NCBI GenBank assembly: GCA_028752905.1
Contig: JAQNBH010000309.1
Coordinates: 35,822 to 99,821, forward strand
Source: Cladorhizidae sp. MBARI D1340-BT2
Lineage: Eukaryota; Porifera; Demospongiae; Poecilosclerida; Cladorhizidae
DNA: 64,000 nt
Direction of reading: 5' to 3'
Below, piece by piece: positions 13,566 to 25,506 of this stretch. How positions within the stretch are numbered: position 1 is the first letter of the stretch; each line of letters starts with the position of its first letter. The notes under the pieces were generated by a model that worked only from the letters and a program-made list of their open reading frames with translations, searched no databases and was not told where the DNA came from. The translations under genes were made by a program, and so were the position numbers.

Positions 13566-13635
13566 TTTACTACAGCTAGTTTACTACAGCTAGTTTACTA
13601 CAGCTAGTTTACTACAGCTAGTTTACTACAGCTAG
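13566..13635. repeat. S-run, 5 units
   Basis: Five consecutive S-units. S-units are otherwise single or paired, except at 25324-25394, where a 15-bp CAGCCTAG unit is followed by four S-units. Confidence 0.85.
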
Positions 13636-13719
13636 TTTACTACACCTAGTTTACTACACCTAGTTTACTACAGCTAGTTTACTACGCCTAGTTTACTACG
13701 CCTAGTTTACTACACCTAG

Positions 13720-14917
13720 TTTACTACGCCTAGTTTACTACGCCTAGTTTACTACGCCTAGTTTACTACGCCTAGTTTACTACGCCTAGTTTACTACGCC
13801 TAGTTTACTACGCCTAGTTTACTACGCCTAGTTTACTACGCCTAGTTTACTACGCCTAGTTTACTACGCCTAGTTTACTACGCCTAGTTTACTACGCCTA
13901 GTTTACTACGCCTAGTTTACTACGCCTAGTTTACTACGCCTAGTTTACTACGCCTAGTTTACTACGCCTAGTTTACTACGCCTAGTTTACTACGCCTAGT
14001 TTACTACGCCTAGTTTACTACGCCTAGTTTACTACGCCTAGTTTACTACGCCTAGTTTACTACGCCTAGTTTACTACGCCTAGTTTACTACGCCTAGTTT
14101 ACTACGCCTAGTTTACTACGCCTAGTTTACTACGCCTAGTTTACTACGCCTAGTTTACTACGCCTAGTTTACTACGCCTAGTTTACTACGCCTAGTTTAC
14201 TACGCCTAGTTTACTACGCCTAGTTTACTACGCCTAGTTTACTACGCCTAGTTTACTACGCCTAGTTTACTACGCCTAGTTTACTACGCCTAGTTTACTA
14301 CGCCTAGTTTACTACGCCTAGTTTACTACGCCTAGTTTACTACGCCTAGTTTACTACGCCTAGTTTACTACGCCTAGTTTACTACGCCTAGTTTACTACG
14401 CCTAGTTTACTACGCCTAGTTTACTACGCCTAGTTTACTACGCCTAGTTTACTACGCCTAGTTTACTACGCCTAGTTTACTACGCCTAGTTTACTACGCC
14501 TAGTTTACTACGCCTAGTTTACTACGCCTAGTTTACTACGCCTAGTTTACTACGCCTAGTTTACTACGCCTAGTTTACTACGCCTAGTTTACTACGCCTA
14601 GTTTACTACGCCTAGTTTACTACGCCTAGTTTACTACACCTAGTTTACTACACCTAGTTTACTACACCTAGTTTACTACACCTAGTTTACTACACCTAGT
14701 TTACTACACCTAGTTTACTACACCTAGTTTACTACACCTAGTTTACTACACCTAGTTTACTACACCTAGTTTACTACACCTAGTTTACTACACCTAGTTT
14801 ACTACACCTAGTTTACTACACCTAGTTTACTAGTTTACTACAGCTAGTTTACTACGCCTAGTTTACTACAGCTAGTTTACTACACCTAGTTTACTACGCC
14901 TAGTTTACTACGCCTAG
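13720..14917. repeat. Module G65-A14-M (solitary), starts H2
   Basis: Sixty-five uninterrupted G-units (13720-14629) are the longest exact run in the window. Fourteen A-units and M at 14826-14917 follow. No M' follows; instead A4-S-A5-GGG-AA-GG, exactly as after the M at 26671. Confidence 0.85.
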
Positions 14918-15407
14918 TTTACTACACCTAGTTTACTACACCTAGTTTACTACACCTAGTTTACTACACCTAGTTTACTACAGCTAGTTTACTACACCTA
15001 GTTTACTACACCTAGTTTACTACACCTAGTTTACTACACCTAGTTTACTACACCTAGTTTACTACGCCTAGTTTACTACGCCTAGTTTACTACGCCTAGT
15101 TTACTACACCTAGTTTACTACACCTAGTTTACTACGCCTAGTTTACTACGCCTAGTTTACTACACCTAGTTTACTACACCTAGTTTACTACACCTAGTTT
15201 ACTACACCTAGTTTACTACAGCTAGTTTACTACACCTAGTTTACTACACCTAGTTTACTACACCTAGTTTACTACACCTAGTTTACTACACCTAGTTTAC
15301 TACACCTAGTTTACTACAGCTAGTTTACTACACCTAGTTTACTACACCTAGTTTACTACACCTAGTTTACTACACCTAGTTTACTACACCTAGTTTACTA
15401 CACCTAG

Positions 15408-16123
15408 TTTACTACGCCTAGTTTACTACGCCTAGTTTACTACGCCTAGTTTACTACGCCTAGTTTACTACGCCTAGTTTACTACGCCTAGTTTACTACG
15501 CCTAGTTTACTACGCCTAGTTTACTACGCCTAGTTTACTACGCCTAGTTTACTACGCCTAGTTTACTACGCCTAGTTTACTACGCCTAGTTTACTACGCC
15601 TAGTTTACTACGCCTAGTTTACTACGCCTAGTTTACTACACCTAGTTTACTACACCTAGTTTACTACACCTAGTTTACTACACCTAGTTTACTACACCTA
15701 GTTTACTACACCTAGTTTACTACACCTAGTTTACTACACCTAGTTTACTACACCTAGTTTACTACACCTAGTTTACTACACCTAGTTTACTACACCTAGT
15801 TTACTACACCTAGTTTACTAGTTTACTACAGCTAGTTTACTACGCCTAGTTTACTACAGCTAGTTTACTACACCTAGTTTACTACGCCTAGTTTACTACG
15901 CCTAGTTTACTACACCTAGTTTACTACACCTAGTTTACTACACCTAGTTTACTACACCTAGTTTACTACACCTAGTTTACTACACCTAGTTTACTACGCC
16001 TAGTTTACTACGCCTAGTTTACTACACCTAGTTTACTACACCTAGTTTACTAGTTTACTACAGCTAGTTTACTACGCCTAGTTTACTACAGCTAGTTTAC
16101 TACGCCTAGTTTACTACAGCTAG
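15408..16123. repeat. Module G16-A13-M-M' (232 bp)
   Basis: G-run 15408-15631, thirteen A-units, M at 15814, M' at 16046. The ten units between M and M' read A6-G-G-A-A. Only the module at 27253-27968 has the same G-G-A-A variant, and it lies 11,845 bp away measured from M. Confidence 0.85.
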
Positions 16124-16893
16124 TTTACTACACCTAGTTTACTACACCTAGTTTACTACACCTAGTTTACTACACCTAGTTTACTACACCTAGTTTACTA
16201 CACCTAGTTTACTACACCTAGTTTACTACACCTAGTTTACTACACCTAGTTTACTACACCTAGTTTACTACACCTAGTTTACTACACCTAGTTTACTACA
16301 CCTAGTTTACTACACCTAGTTTACTACACCTAGTTTACTACAGCTAGTTTACTACACCTAGTTTACTACACCTAGTTTACTACACCTAGTTTACTACACC
16401 TAGTTTACTACACCTAGTTTACTACACCTAGTTTACTACACCTAGTTTACTACACCTAGTTTACTACACCTAGTTTACTACACCTAGTTTACTACGCCTA
16501 GTTTACTACACCTAGTTTACTACACCTAGTTTACTACACCTAGTTTACTACACCTAGTTTACTACACCTAGTTTACTACACCTAGTTTACTACACCTAGT
16601 TTACTACGCCTAGTTTACTACGCCTAGTTTACTACGCCTAGTTTACTACACCTAGTTTACTACACCTAGTTTACTACACCTAGTTTACTACACCTAGTTT
16701 ACTACACCTAGTTTACTACACCTAGTTTACTACACCTAGTTTACTACACCTAGTTTACTACACCTAGTTTACTACACCTAGTTTACTACACCTAGTTTAC
16801 TACACCTAGTTTACTACACCTAGTTTACTACACCTAGTTTACTACACCTAGTTTACTACACCTAGTTTACTACACCTAGTTTACTACACCTAG

Positions 16894-17117
16894 TTTACTA
16901 CAGCTAGTTTACTACACCTAGTTTACTACACCTAGTTTACTACACCTAGTTTACTACACCTAGTTTACTACAGCTAGTTTACTACACCTAGTTTACTACA
17001 CCTAGTTTACTACACCTAGTTTACTACAGCTAGTTTACTACACCTAGTTTACTACACCTAGTTTACTACACCTAGTTTACTACACCTAGTTTACTACAGC
17101 TAGTTTACTACAGCTAG
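16894..17117. repeat. S-unit ladder (70, 56, 70, 14 bp)
   Basis: S-units start at 16894, 16964, 17020, 17090 and 17104, with only A-units between. The same intervals occur at 28753-28976. Confidence 0.8.
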
Positions 17118-17761
17118 TTTACTACACCTAGTTTACTACGCCTAGTTTACTACGCCTAGTTTACTACACCTAGTTTACTACACCTAGTTTACTACACCTA
17201 GTTTACTACGCCTAGTTTACTACGCCTAGTTTACTACGCCTAGTTTACTACGCCTAGTTTACTACGCCTAGTTTACTACACCTAGTTTACTACACCTAGT
17301 TTACTACACCTAGTTTACTACACCTAGTTTACTACACCTAGTTTACTACACCTAGTTTACTACAGCTAGTTTACTACACCTAGTTTACTACACCTAGTTT
17401 ACTACACCTAGTTTACTACACCTAGTTTACTACAGCTAGTTTACTACAGCTAGTTTACTACACCTAGTTTACTACGCCTAGTTTACTACGCCTAGTTTAC
17501 TACACCTAGTTTACTACACCTAGTTTACTACACCTAGTTTACTACAGCTAGTTTACTACAGCTAGTTTACTACACCTAGTTTACTACACCTAGTTTACTA
17601 CACCTAGTTTACTACACCTAGTTTACTACACCTAGTTTACTACACCTAGTTTACTACACCTAGTTTACTACACCTAGTTTACTACACCTAGTTTACTACA
17701 CCTAGTTTACTACAGCTAGTTTACTACACCTAGTTTACTACACCTAGTTTACTACACCTAG

Positions 17762-18491
17762 TTTACTACGCCTAGTTTACTACGCCTAGTTTACTACGCC
17801 TAGTTTACTACGCCTAGTTTACTACGCCTAGTTTACTACGCCTAGTTTACTACGCCTAGTTTACTACGCCTAGTTTACTACGCCTAGTTTACTACGCCTA
17901 GTTTACTACGCCTAGTTTACTACGCCTAGTTTACTACGCCTAGTTTACTACGCCTAGTTTACTACGCCTAGTTTACTACGCCTAGTTTACTACGCCTAGT
18001 TTACTACACCTAGTTTACTACACCTAGTTTACTACACCTAGTTTACTACACCTAGTTTACTACACCTAGTTTACTACACCTAGTTTACTACACCTAGTTT
18101 ACTACACCTAGTTTACTACACCTAGTTTACTACACCTAGTTTACTACACCTAGTTTACTACACCTAGTTTACTACACCTAGTTTACTAGTTTACTACAGC
18201 TAGTTTACTACGCCTAGTTTACTACAGCTAGTTTACTACACCTAGTTTACTACGCCTAGTTTACTACGCCTAGTTTACTACACCTAGTTTACTACACCTA
18301 GTTTACTACACCTAGTTTACTACACCTAGTTTACTACACCTAGTTTACTACACCTAGTTTACTACGCCTAGTTTACTACACCTAGTTTACTACACCTAGT
18401 TTACTACACCTAGTTTACTAGTTTACTACAGCTAGTTTACTACGCCTAGTTTACTACAGCTAGTTTACTACGCCTAGTTTACTACAGCTAG
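17762..18491. repeat. Module G17-A13-M-M' (232 bp)
   Basis: G-run 17762-17999, thirteen A-units, M at 18182, M' at 18414. Inter-cassette units are A6-G-A3. The module is unit-for-unit the same as 21390-22119, 3,628 bp downstream, suggesting local duplication within H2. Confidence 0.85.
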
Positions 18492-18939
18492 TTTACTACA
18501 CCTAGTTTACTACACCTAGTTTACTACACCTAGTTTACTACACCTAGTTTACTACACCTAGTTTACTACACCTAGTTTACTACACCTAGTTTACTACACC
18601 TAGTTTACTACACCTAGTTTACTACACCTAGTTTACTACACCTAGTTTACTACACCTAGTTTACTACACCTAGTTTACTACACCTAGTTTACTACACCTA
18701 GTTTACTACAGCTAGTTTACTACACCTAGTTTACTACACCTAGTTTACTACACCTAGTTTACTACACCTAGTTTACTACACCTAGTTTACTACACCTAGT
18801 TTACTACACCTAGTTTACTACACCTAGTTTACTACGCCTAGTTTACTACGCCTAGTTTACTACGCCTAGTTTACTACACCTAGTTTACTACACCTAGTTT
18901 ACTACACCTAGTTTACTACACCTAGTTTACTACACCTAG

Positions 18940-18995
18940 TTTACTCTAGTTTACTACACCTAGTTTACTACGCCTAGTTTAAGTACTACGCCTAG
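18940..18995. repeat. Two disrupted units
   Basis: A 10-bp unit TTTACTCTAG (18940-18949) and an 18-bp unit containing AAGTACTAC (18978-18995) lie about 30 bp apart. Neither form was seen elsewhere. Confidence 0.8.
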
Positions 18996-19219
18996 TTTAC
19001 TACGCCTAGTTTACTACACCTAGTTTACTACACCTAGTTTACTACACCTAGTTTACTACACCTAGTTTACTACACCTAGTTTACTACACCTAGTTTACTA
19101 CACCTAGTTTACTACACCTAGTTTACTACACCTAGTTTACTACACCTAGTTTACTACACCTAGTTTACTACACCTAGTTTACTACACCTAGTTTACTACA
19201 CCTAGTTTACTACACCTAG

Positions 19220-19429
19220 TTTACTACAGCTAGTTTACTACACCTAGTTTACTACACCTAGTTTACTACACCTAGTTTACTACACCTAGTTTACTACAGC
19301 TAGTTTACTACACCTAGTTTACTACACCTAGTTTACTACACCTAGTTTACTACAGCTAGTTTACTACACCTAGTTTACTACACCTAGTTTACTACACCTA
19401 GTTTACTACACCTAGTTTACTACAGCTAG
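19220..19429. repeat. S-unit ladder (70, 56, 70 bp)
   Basis: S-units at 19220, 19290, 19346 and 19416. The last S-unit directly abuts a G-run, as at 22848-23057. Confidence 0.8.
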
Positions 19430-20535
19430 TTTACTACGCCTAGTTTACTACGCCTAGTTTACTACGCCTAGTTTACTACGCCTAGTTTACTACGCCTAGT
19501 TTACTACGCCTAGTTTACTACGCCTAGTTTACTACGCCTAGTTTACTACACCTAGTTTACTACACCTAGTTTACTACACCTAGTTTACTACACCTAGTTT
19601 ACTACACCTAGTTTACTACACCTAGTTTACTACACCTAGTTTACTACACCTAGTTTACTACACCTAGTTTACTACACCTAGTTTACTACACCTAGTTTAC
19701 TACACCTAGTTTACTACACCTAGTTTACTACACCTAGTTTACTACACCTAGTTTACTACACCTAGTTTACTACACCTAGTTTACTACAGCTAGTTTACTA
19801 CGCCTAGTTTACTACGCCTAGTTTACTACGCCTAGTTTACTACGCCTAGTTTACTACGCCTAGTTTACTACGCCTAGTTTACTACGCCTAGTTTACTACG
19901 CCTAGTTTACTACGCCTAGTTTACTACGCCTAGTTTACTACGCCTAGTTTACTACGCCTAGTTTACTACGCCTAGTTTACTACACCTAGTTTACTACACC
20001 TAGTTTACTACACCTAGTTTACTACACCTAGTTTACTACACCTAGTTTACTACACCTAGTTTACTACGCCTAGTTTACTACGCCTAGTTTACTACGCCTA
20101 GTTTACTACGCCTAGTTTACTACGCCTAGTTTACTACGCCTAGTTTACTACGCCTAGTTTACTACGCCTAGTTTACTACGCCTAGTTTACTACGCCTAGT
20201 TTACTACGCCTAGTTTACTACGCCTAGTTTACTACGCCTAGTTTACTACGCCTAGTTTACTACGCCTAGTTTACTACGCCTAGTTTACTACACCTAGTTT
20301 ACTACACCTAGTTTACTACAGCTAGTTTACTACACCTAGTTTACTACACCTAGTTTACTACACCTAGTTTACTACAGCTAGTTTACTACGCCTAGTTTAC
20401 TACGCCTAGTTTACTACGCCTAGTTTACTACGCCTAGTTTACTACGCCTAGTTTACTACGCCTAGTTTACTACGCCTAGTTTACTACGCCTAGTTTACTA
20501 CGCCTAGTTTACTACGCCTAGTTTACTACGCCTAG
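19430..20535. repeat. G-run series 8, 13, 16, 11
   Basis: G-runs at 19430-19541, 19794-19975, 20060-20283 and 20382-20535. The A2-S-A3-S linker between the third and fourth runs matches that in the 11-12 kb series. Confidence 0.8.
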
Positions 20536-20661
20536 TTTACTACACCTAGTTTACTACACCTAGTTTACTACACCTAGTTTACTACACCTAGTTTACTACA
20601 CCTAGTTTACTACACCTAGTTTACTACACCTAGTTTACTACACCTAGTTTACTACACCTAG

Positions 20662-20955
20662 TTTACTACGCCTAGTTTACTACGCCTAGTTTACTACGCC
20701 TAGTTTACTACGCCTAGTTTACTACGCCTAGTTTACTACGCCTAGTTTACTACGCCTAGTTTACTACGCCTAGTTTACTACGCCTAGTTTACTACGCCTA
20801 GTTTACTACGCCTAGTTTACTACGCCTAGTTTACTACGCCTAGTTTACTACGCCTAGTTTACTACGCCTAGTTTACTACGCCTAGTTTACTACGCCTAGT
20901 TTACTACGCCTAGTTTACTACGCCTAGTTTACTACGCCTAGTTTACTACGCCTAG
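20662..20955. repeat. G-run, 21 units
   Basis: Twenty-one exact G-units after nine A-units. Two A-units and an S-unit follow, leading to the S/G landmarks before the 21390 module. Confidence 0.82.
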
Positions 20956-21389
20956 TTTACTACACCTAGTTTACTACACCTAGTTTACTACAGCTAGTTT
21001 ACTACACCTAGTTTACTACACCTAGTTTACTACACCTAGTTTACTACACCTAGTTTACTACAGCTAGTTTACTACAGCTAGTTTACTACACCTAGTTTAC
21101 TACGCCTAGTTTACTACGCCTAGTTTACTACACCTAGTTTACTACACCTAGTTTACTACACCTAGTTTACTACAGCTAGTTTACTACAGCTAGTTTACTA
21201 CACCTAGTTTACTACACCTAGTTTACTACACCTAGTTTACTACACCTAGTTTACTACACCTAGTTTACTACACCTAGTTTACTACACCTAGTTTACTACA
21301 CCTAGTTTACTACACCTAGTTTACTACACCTAGTTTACTACAGCTAGTTTACTACACCTAGTTTACTACACCTAGTTTACTACACCTAG

Positions 21390-22119
21390 TTTACTACGCC
21401 TAGTTTACTACGCCTAGTTTACTACGCCTAGTTTACTACGCCTAGTTTACTACGCCTAGTTTACTACGCCTAGTTTACTACGCCTAGTTTACTACGCCTA
21501 GTTTACTACGCCTAGTTTACTACGCCTAGTTTACTACGCCTAGTTTACTACGCCTAGTTTACTACGCCTAGTTTACTACGCCTAGTTTACTACGCCTAGT
21601 TTACTACGCCTAGTTTACTACGCCTAGTTTACTACACCTAGTTTACTACACCTAGTTTACTACACCTAGTTTACTACACCTAGTTTACTACACCTAGTTT
21701 ACTACACCTAGTTTACTACACCTAGTTTACTACACCTAGTTTACTACACCTAGTTTACTACACCTAGTTTACTACACCTAGTTTACTACACCTAGTTTAC
21801 TACACCTAGTTTACTAGTTTACTACAGCTAGTTTACTACGCCTAGTTTACTACAGCTAGTTTACTACACCTAGTTTACTACGCCTAGTTTACTACGCCTA
21901 GTTTACTACACCTAGTTTACTACACCTAGTTTACTACACCTAGTTTACTACACCTAGTTTACTACACCTAGTTTACTACACCTAGTTTACTACGCCTAGT
22001 TTACTACACCTAGTTTACTACACCTAGTTTACTACACCTAGTTTACTAGTTTACTACAGCTAGTTTACTACGCCTAGTTTACTACAGCTAGTTTACTACG
22101 CCTAGTTTACTACAGCTAG
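21390..22119. repeat. Module G17-A13-M-M' (232 bp)
   Basis: G-run 21390-21627, thirteen A-units, M at 21810, M' at 22042, with A6-G-A3 between the cassettes. The downstream GGG-A7-GGG pattern is shared with the module at 43356-44113. Confidence 0.85.
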
Positions 22120-22847
22120 TTTACTACACCTAGTTTACTACACCTAGTTTACTACACCTAGTTTACTACACCTAGTTTACTACACCTAGTTTACTACACC
22201 TAGTTTACTACACCTAGTTTACTACACCTAGTTTACTACACCTAGTTTACTACACCTAGTTTACTACACCTAGTTTACTACACCTAGTTTACTACACCTA
22301 GTTTACTACACCTAGTTTACTACACCTAGTTTACTACAGCTAGTTTACTACACCTAGTTTACTACACCTAGTTTACTACACCTAGTTTACTACACCTAGT
22401 TTACTACACCTAGTTTACTACACCTAGTTTACTACACCTAGTTTACTACACCTAGTTTACTACGCCTAGTTTACTACGCCTAGTTTACTACGCCTAGTTT
22501 ACTACACCTAGTTTACTACACCTAGTTTACTACACCTAGTTTACTACACCTAGTTTACTACACCTAGTTTACTACACCTAGTTTACTACACCTAGTTTAC
22601 TACGCCTAGTTTACTACGCCTAGTTTACTACGCCTAGTTTACTACACCTAGTTTACTACACCTAGTTTACTACACCTAGTTTACTACACCTAGTTTACTA
22701 CACCTAGTTTACTACACCTAGTTTACTACACCTAGTTTACTACACCTAGTTTACTACACCTAGTTTACTACACCTAGTTTACTACACCTAGTTTACTACA
22801 CCTAGTTTACTACACCTAGTTTACTACACCTAGTTTACTACACCTAG

Positions 22848-23169
22848 TTTACTACAGCTAGTTTACTACACCTAGTTTACTACACCTAGTTTACTACACC
22901 TAGTTTACTACACCTAGTTTACTACAGCTAGTTTACTACACCTAGTTTACTACACCTAGTTTACTACACCTAGTTTACTACAGCTAGTTTACTACACCTA
23001 GTTTACTACACCTAGTTTACTACACCTAGTTTACTACACCTAGTTTACTACAGCTAGTTTACTACGCCTAGTTTACTACGCCTAGTTTACTACGCCTAGT
23101 TTACTACGCCTAGTTTACTACGCCTAGTTTACTACGCCTAGTTTACTACGCCTAGTTTACTACGCCTAG
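22848..23169. repeat. S-unit ladder followed by 8 G-units
   Basis: S-units at 22848, 22918, 22974 and 23044 (70, 56, 70 bp), then G-units 23058-23169. This matches 19220-19541 unit for unit. Confidence 0.8.
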
Positions 23170-23421
23170 TTTACTACACCTAGTTTACTACACCTAGTTT
23201 ACTACACCTAGTTTACTACACCTAGTTTACTACACCTAGTTTACTACACCTAGTTTACTACACCTAGTTTACTACACCTAGTTTACTACACCTAGTTTAC
23301 TACACCTAGTTTACTACACCTAGTTTACTACACCTAGTTTACTACACCTAGTTTACTACACCTAGTTTACTACACCTAGTTTACTACACCTAGTTTACTA
23401 CACCTAGTTTACTACAGCTAG

Positions 23422-23937
23422 TTTACTACGCCTAGTTTACTACGCCTAGTTTACTACGCCTAGTTTACTACGCCTAGTTTACTACGCCTAGTTTACTACG
23501 CCTAGTAGTTTACTACGCCTAGTTTACTACGCCTAGTTTACTACGCCTAGTTTACTACGCCTAGTTTACTACGCCTAGTTTACTACGCCTAGTTTACTAC
23601 GCCTAGTTTACTACACCTAGTTTACTACACCTAGTTTACTACACCTAGTTTACTACACCTAGTTTACTACACCTAGTTTACTACACCTAGTTTACTACGC
23701 CTAGTTTACTACGCCTAGTTTACTACGCCTAGTTTACTACGCCTAGTTTACTACGCCTAGTTTACTACGCCTAGTTTACTACGCCTAGTTTACTACGCCT
23801 AGTTTACTACGCCTAGTTTACTACGCCTAGTTTACTACGCCTAGTTTACTACGCCTAGTTTACTACGCCTAGTTTACTACGCCTAGTTTACTACGCCTAG
23901 TTTACTACGCCTACTACGCCTAGTTTACTACGCCTAG
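23422..23937. repeat. G-runs with two internal length errors
   Basis: Six G-units, an extra TAG (23506-23508) and seven G-units. After six A-units comes a run of fifteen G-units ending in a 23-bp fused pair (23901-23923, 5 bp short of two units) and one more G-unit. Confidence 0.82.
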
Positions 23938-24063
23938 TTTACTACACCTAGTTTACTACACCTAGTTTACTACACCTAGTTTACTACACCTAGTTTACTA
24001 CACCTAGTTTACTACACCTAGTTTACTACACCTAGTTTACTACACCTAGTTTACTACACCTAG

Positions 24064-24791
24064 TTTACTACGCCTAGTTTACTACGCCTAGTTTACTACG
24101 CCTAGTTTACTACGCCTAGTTTACTACGCCTAGTTTACTACGCCTAGTTTACTACGCCTAGTTTACTACGCCTAGTTTACTACGCCTAGTTTACTACGCC
24201 TAGTTTACTACGCCTAGTTTACTACGCCTAGTTTACTACGCCTAGTTTACTACGCCTAGTTTACTACGCCTAGTTTACTACGCCTAGTTTACTACGCCTA
24301 GTTTACTACGCCTAGTTTACTACGCCTAGTTTACTACGCCTAGTTTACTACGCCTAGTTTACTACGCCTAGTTTACTACGCCTAGTTTACTACGCCTAGT
24401 TTACTACGCCTAGTTTACTACGCCTAGTTTACTACGCCTAGTTTACTACGCCTAGTTTACTACGCCTAGTTTACTACGCCTAGTTTACTACGCCTAGTTT
24501 ACTACGCCTAGTTTACTACGCCTAGTTTACTACGCCTAGTTTACTACGCCTAGTTTACTACGCCTAGTTTACTACGCCTAGTTTACTACGCCTAGTTTAC
24601 TACGCCTAGTTTACTACGCCTAGTTTACTACGCCTAGTTTACTACGCCTAGTTTACTACGCCTAGTTTACTACGCCTAGTTTACTACGCCTAGTTTACTA
24701 CGCCTAGTTTACTACGCCTAGTTTACTACGCCTAGTTTACTACGCCTAGTTTACTACGCCTAGTTTACTACGCCTAGTTTACTACGCCTAG
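24064..24791. repeat. G-run, 52 units
   Basis: Fifty-two exact consecutive G-units, 52 CpG sites in 728 bp with no A or TG derivative. Confidence 0.85.
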
Positions 24792-25001
24792 TTTACTACA
24801 CCTAGTTTACTACACCTAGTTTACTACACCTAGTTTACTACACCTAGTTTACTACACCTAGTTTACTACACCTAGTTTACTACACCTAGTTTACTACACC
24901 TAGTTTACTACACCTAGTTTACTACACCTAGTTTACTACAGCTAGTTTACTACACCTAGTTTACTACACCTAGTTTACTACACCTAGTTTACTACACCTA
25001 G

Positions 25002-25211
25002 TTTACTACGCCTAGTTTACTACGCCTAGTTTACTACGCCTAGTTTACTACGCCTAGTTTACTACGCCTAGTTTACTACGCCTAGTTTACTACGCCTAGT
25101 TTACTACGCCTAGTTTACTACGCCTAGTTTACTACGCCTAGTTTACTACGCCTAGTTTACTACGCCTAGTTTACTACGCCTAGTTTACTACGCCTAGTTT
25201 ACTACGCCTAG
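25002..25211. repeat. G-run, 15 units
   Basis: Fifteen exact G-units between A-runs, upstream of the S-run at 25324. See 13216-13439 for the H1 counterpart. Confidence 0.8.
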
Positions 25212-25323
25212 TTTACTACACCTAGTTTACTACACCTAGTTTACTACACCTAGTTTACTACACCTAGTTTACTACACCTAGTTTACTACACCTAGTTTAC
25301 TACACCTAGTTTACTACACCTAG

Positions 25324-25394
25324 TTTACTACAGCCTAGTTTACTACAGCTAGTTTACTACAGCTAGTTTACTACAGCTAGTTTACTACAGCTAG
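25324..25394. repeat. 15-bp CAGCCTAG unit plus 4 S-units
   Basis: A unique 15-bp unit (25324-25338) takes the place of the first of five S-units found at 13566-13635. It may derive from an S-unit by a 1-bp insertion or from an A-unit by insertion of G. Confidence 0.82.
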
Positions 25395-25506
25395 TTTACT
25401 ACACCTAGTTTACTACACCTAGTTTACTACAGCTAGTTTACTACAGCTAGTTTACTACGCCTAGTTTACTACGCCTAGTTTACTACACCTAGTTTACTAC
25501 ACCTAG

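Larger units (their letters stand above)
4583..14825. repeat. HOR H1 (about 10.2 kb, one M/M' pair)
   Basis: H1 begins at a degenerate M cassette (4583) and ends before the solitary M at 14826. Its left part holds one M/M' pair (5428/5674), the TTTGCTAC unit (5850-5863), X units at 7334 and 9582, a large G block (8322-8895) and a 49-unit pure A-run (8896-9581). This part matches H5 at an offset of about 49.9 kb. Its right part (from about 11.0 kb) is G-run-rich with S-unit landmarks and matches the right part of H2 (from about 23.05 kb). H1 therefore looks like a chimera of an H5-type left half and an H2-type right half. Confidence 0.7.

Noticed and set aside
18978..18995. Insertion of a foreign fragment at the AAGTAC unit
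   Set aside because: Only a few bases differ and the flanks are normal units. There are no target-site duplications or inverted repeats of a mobile element.
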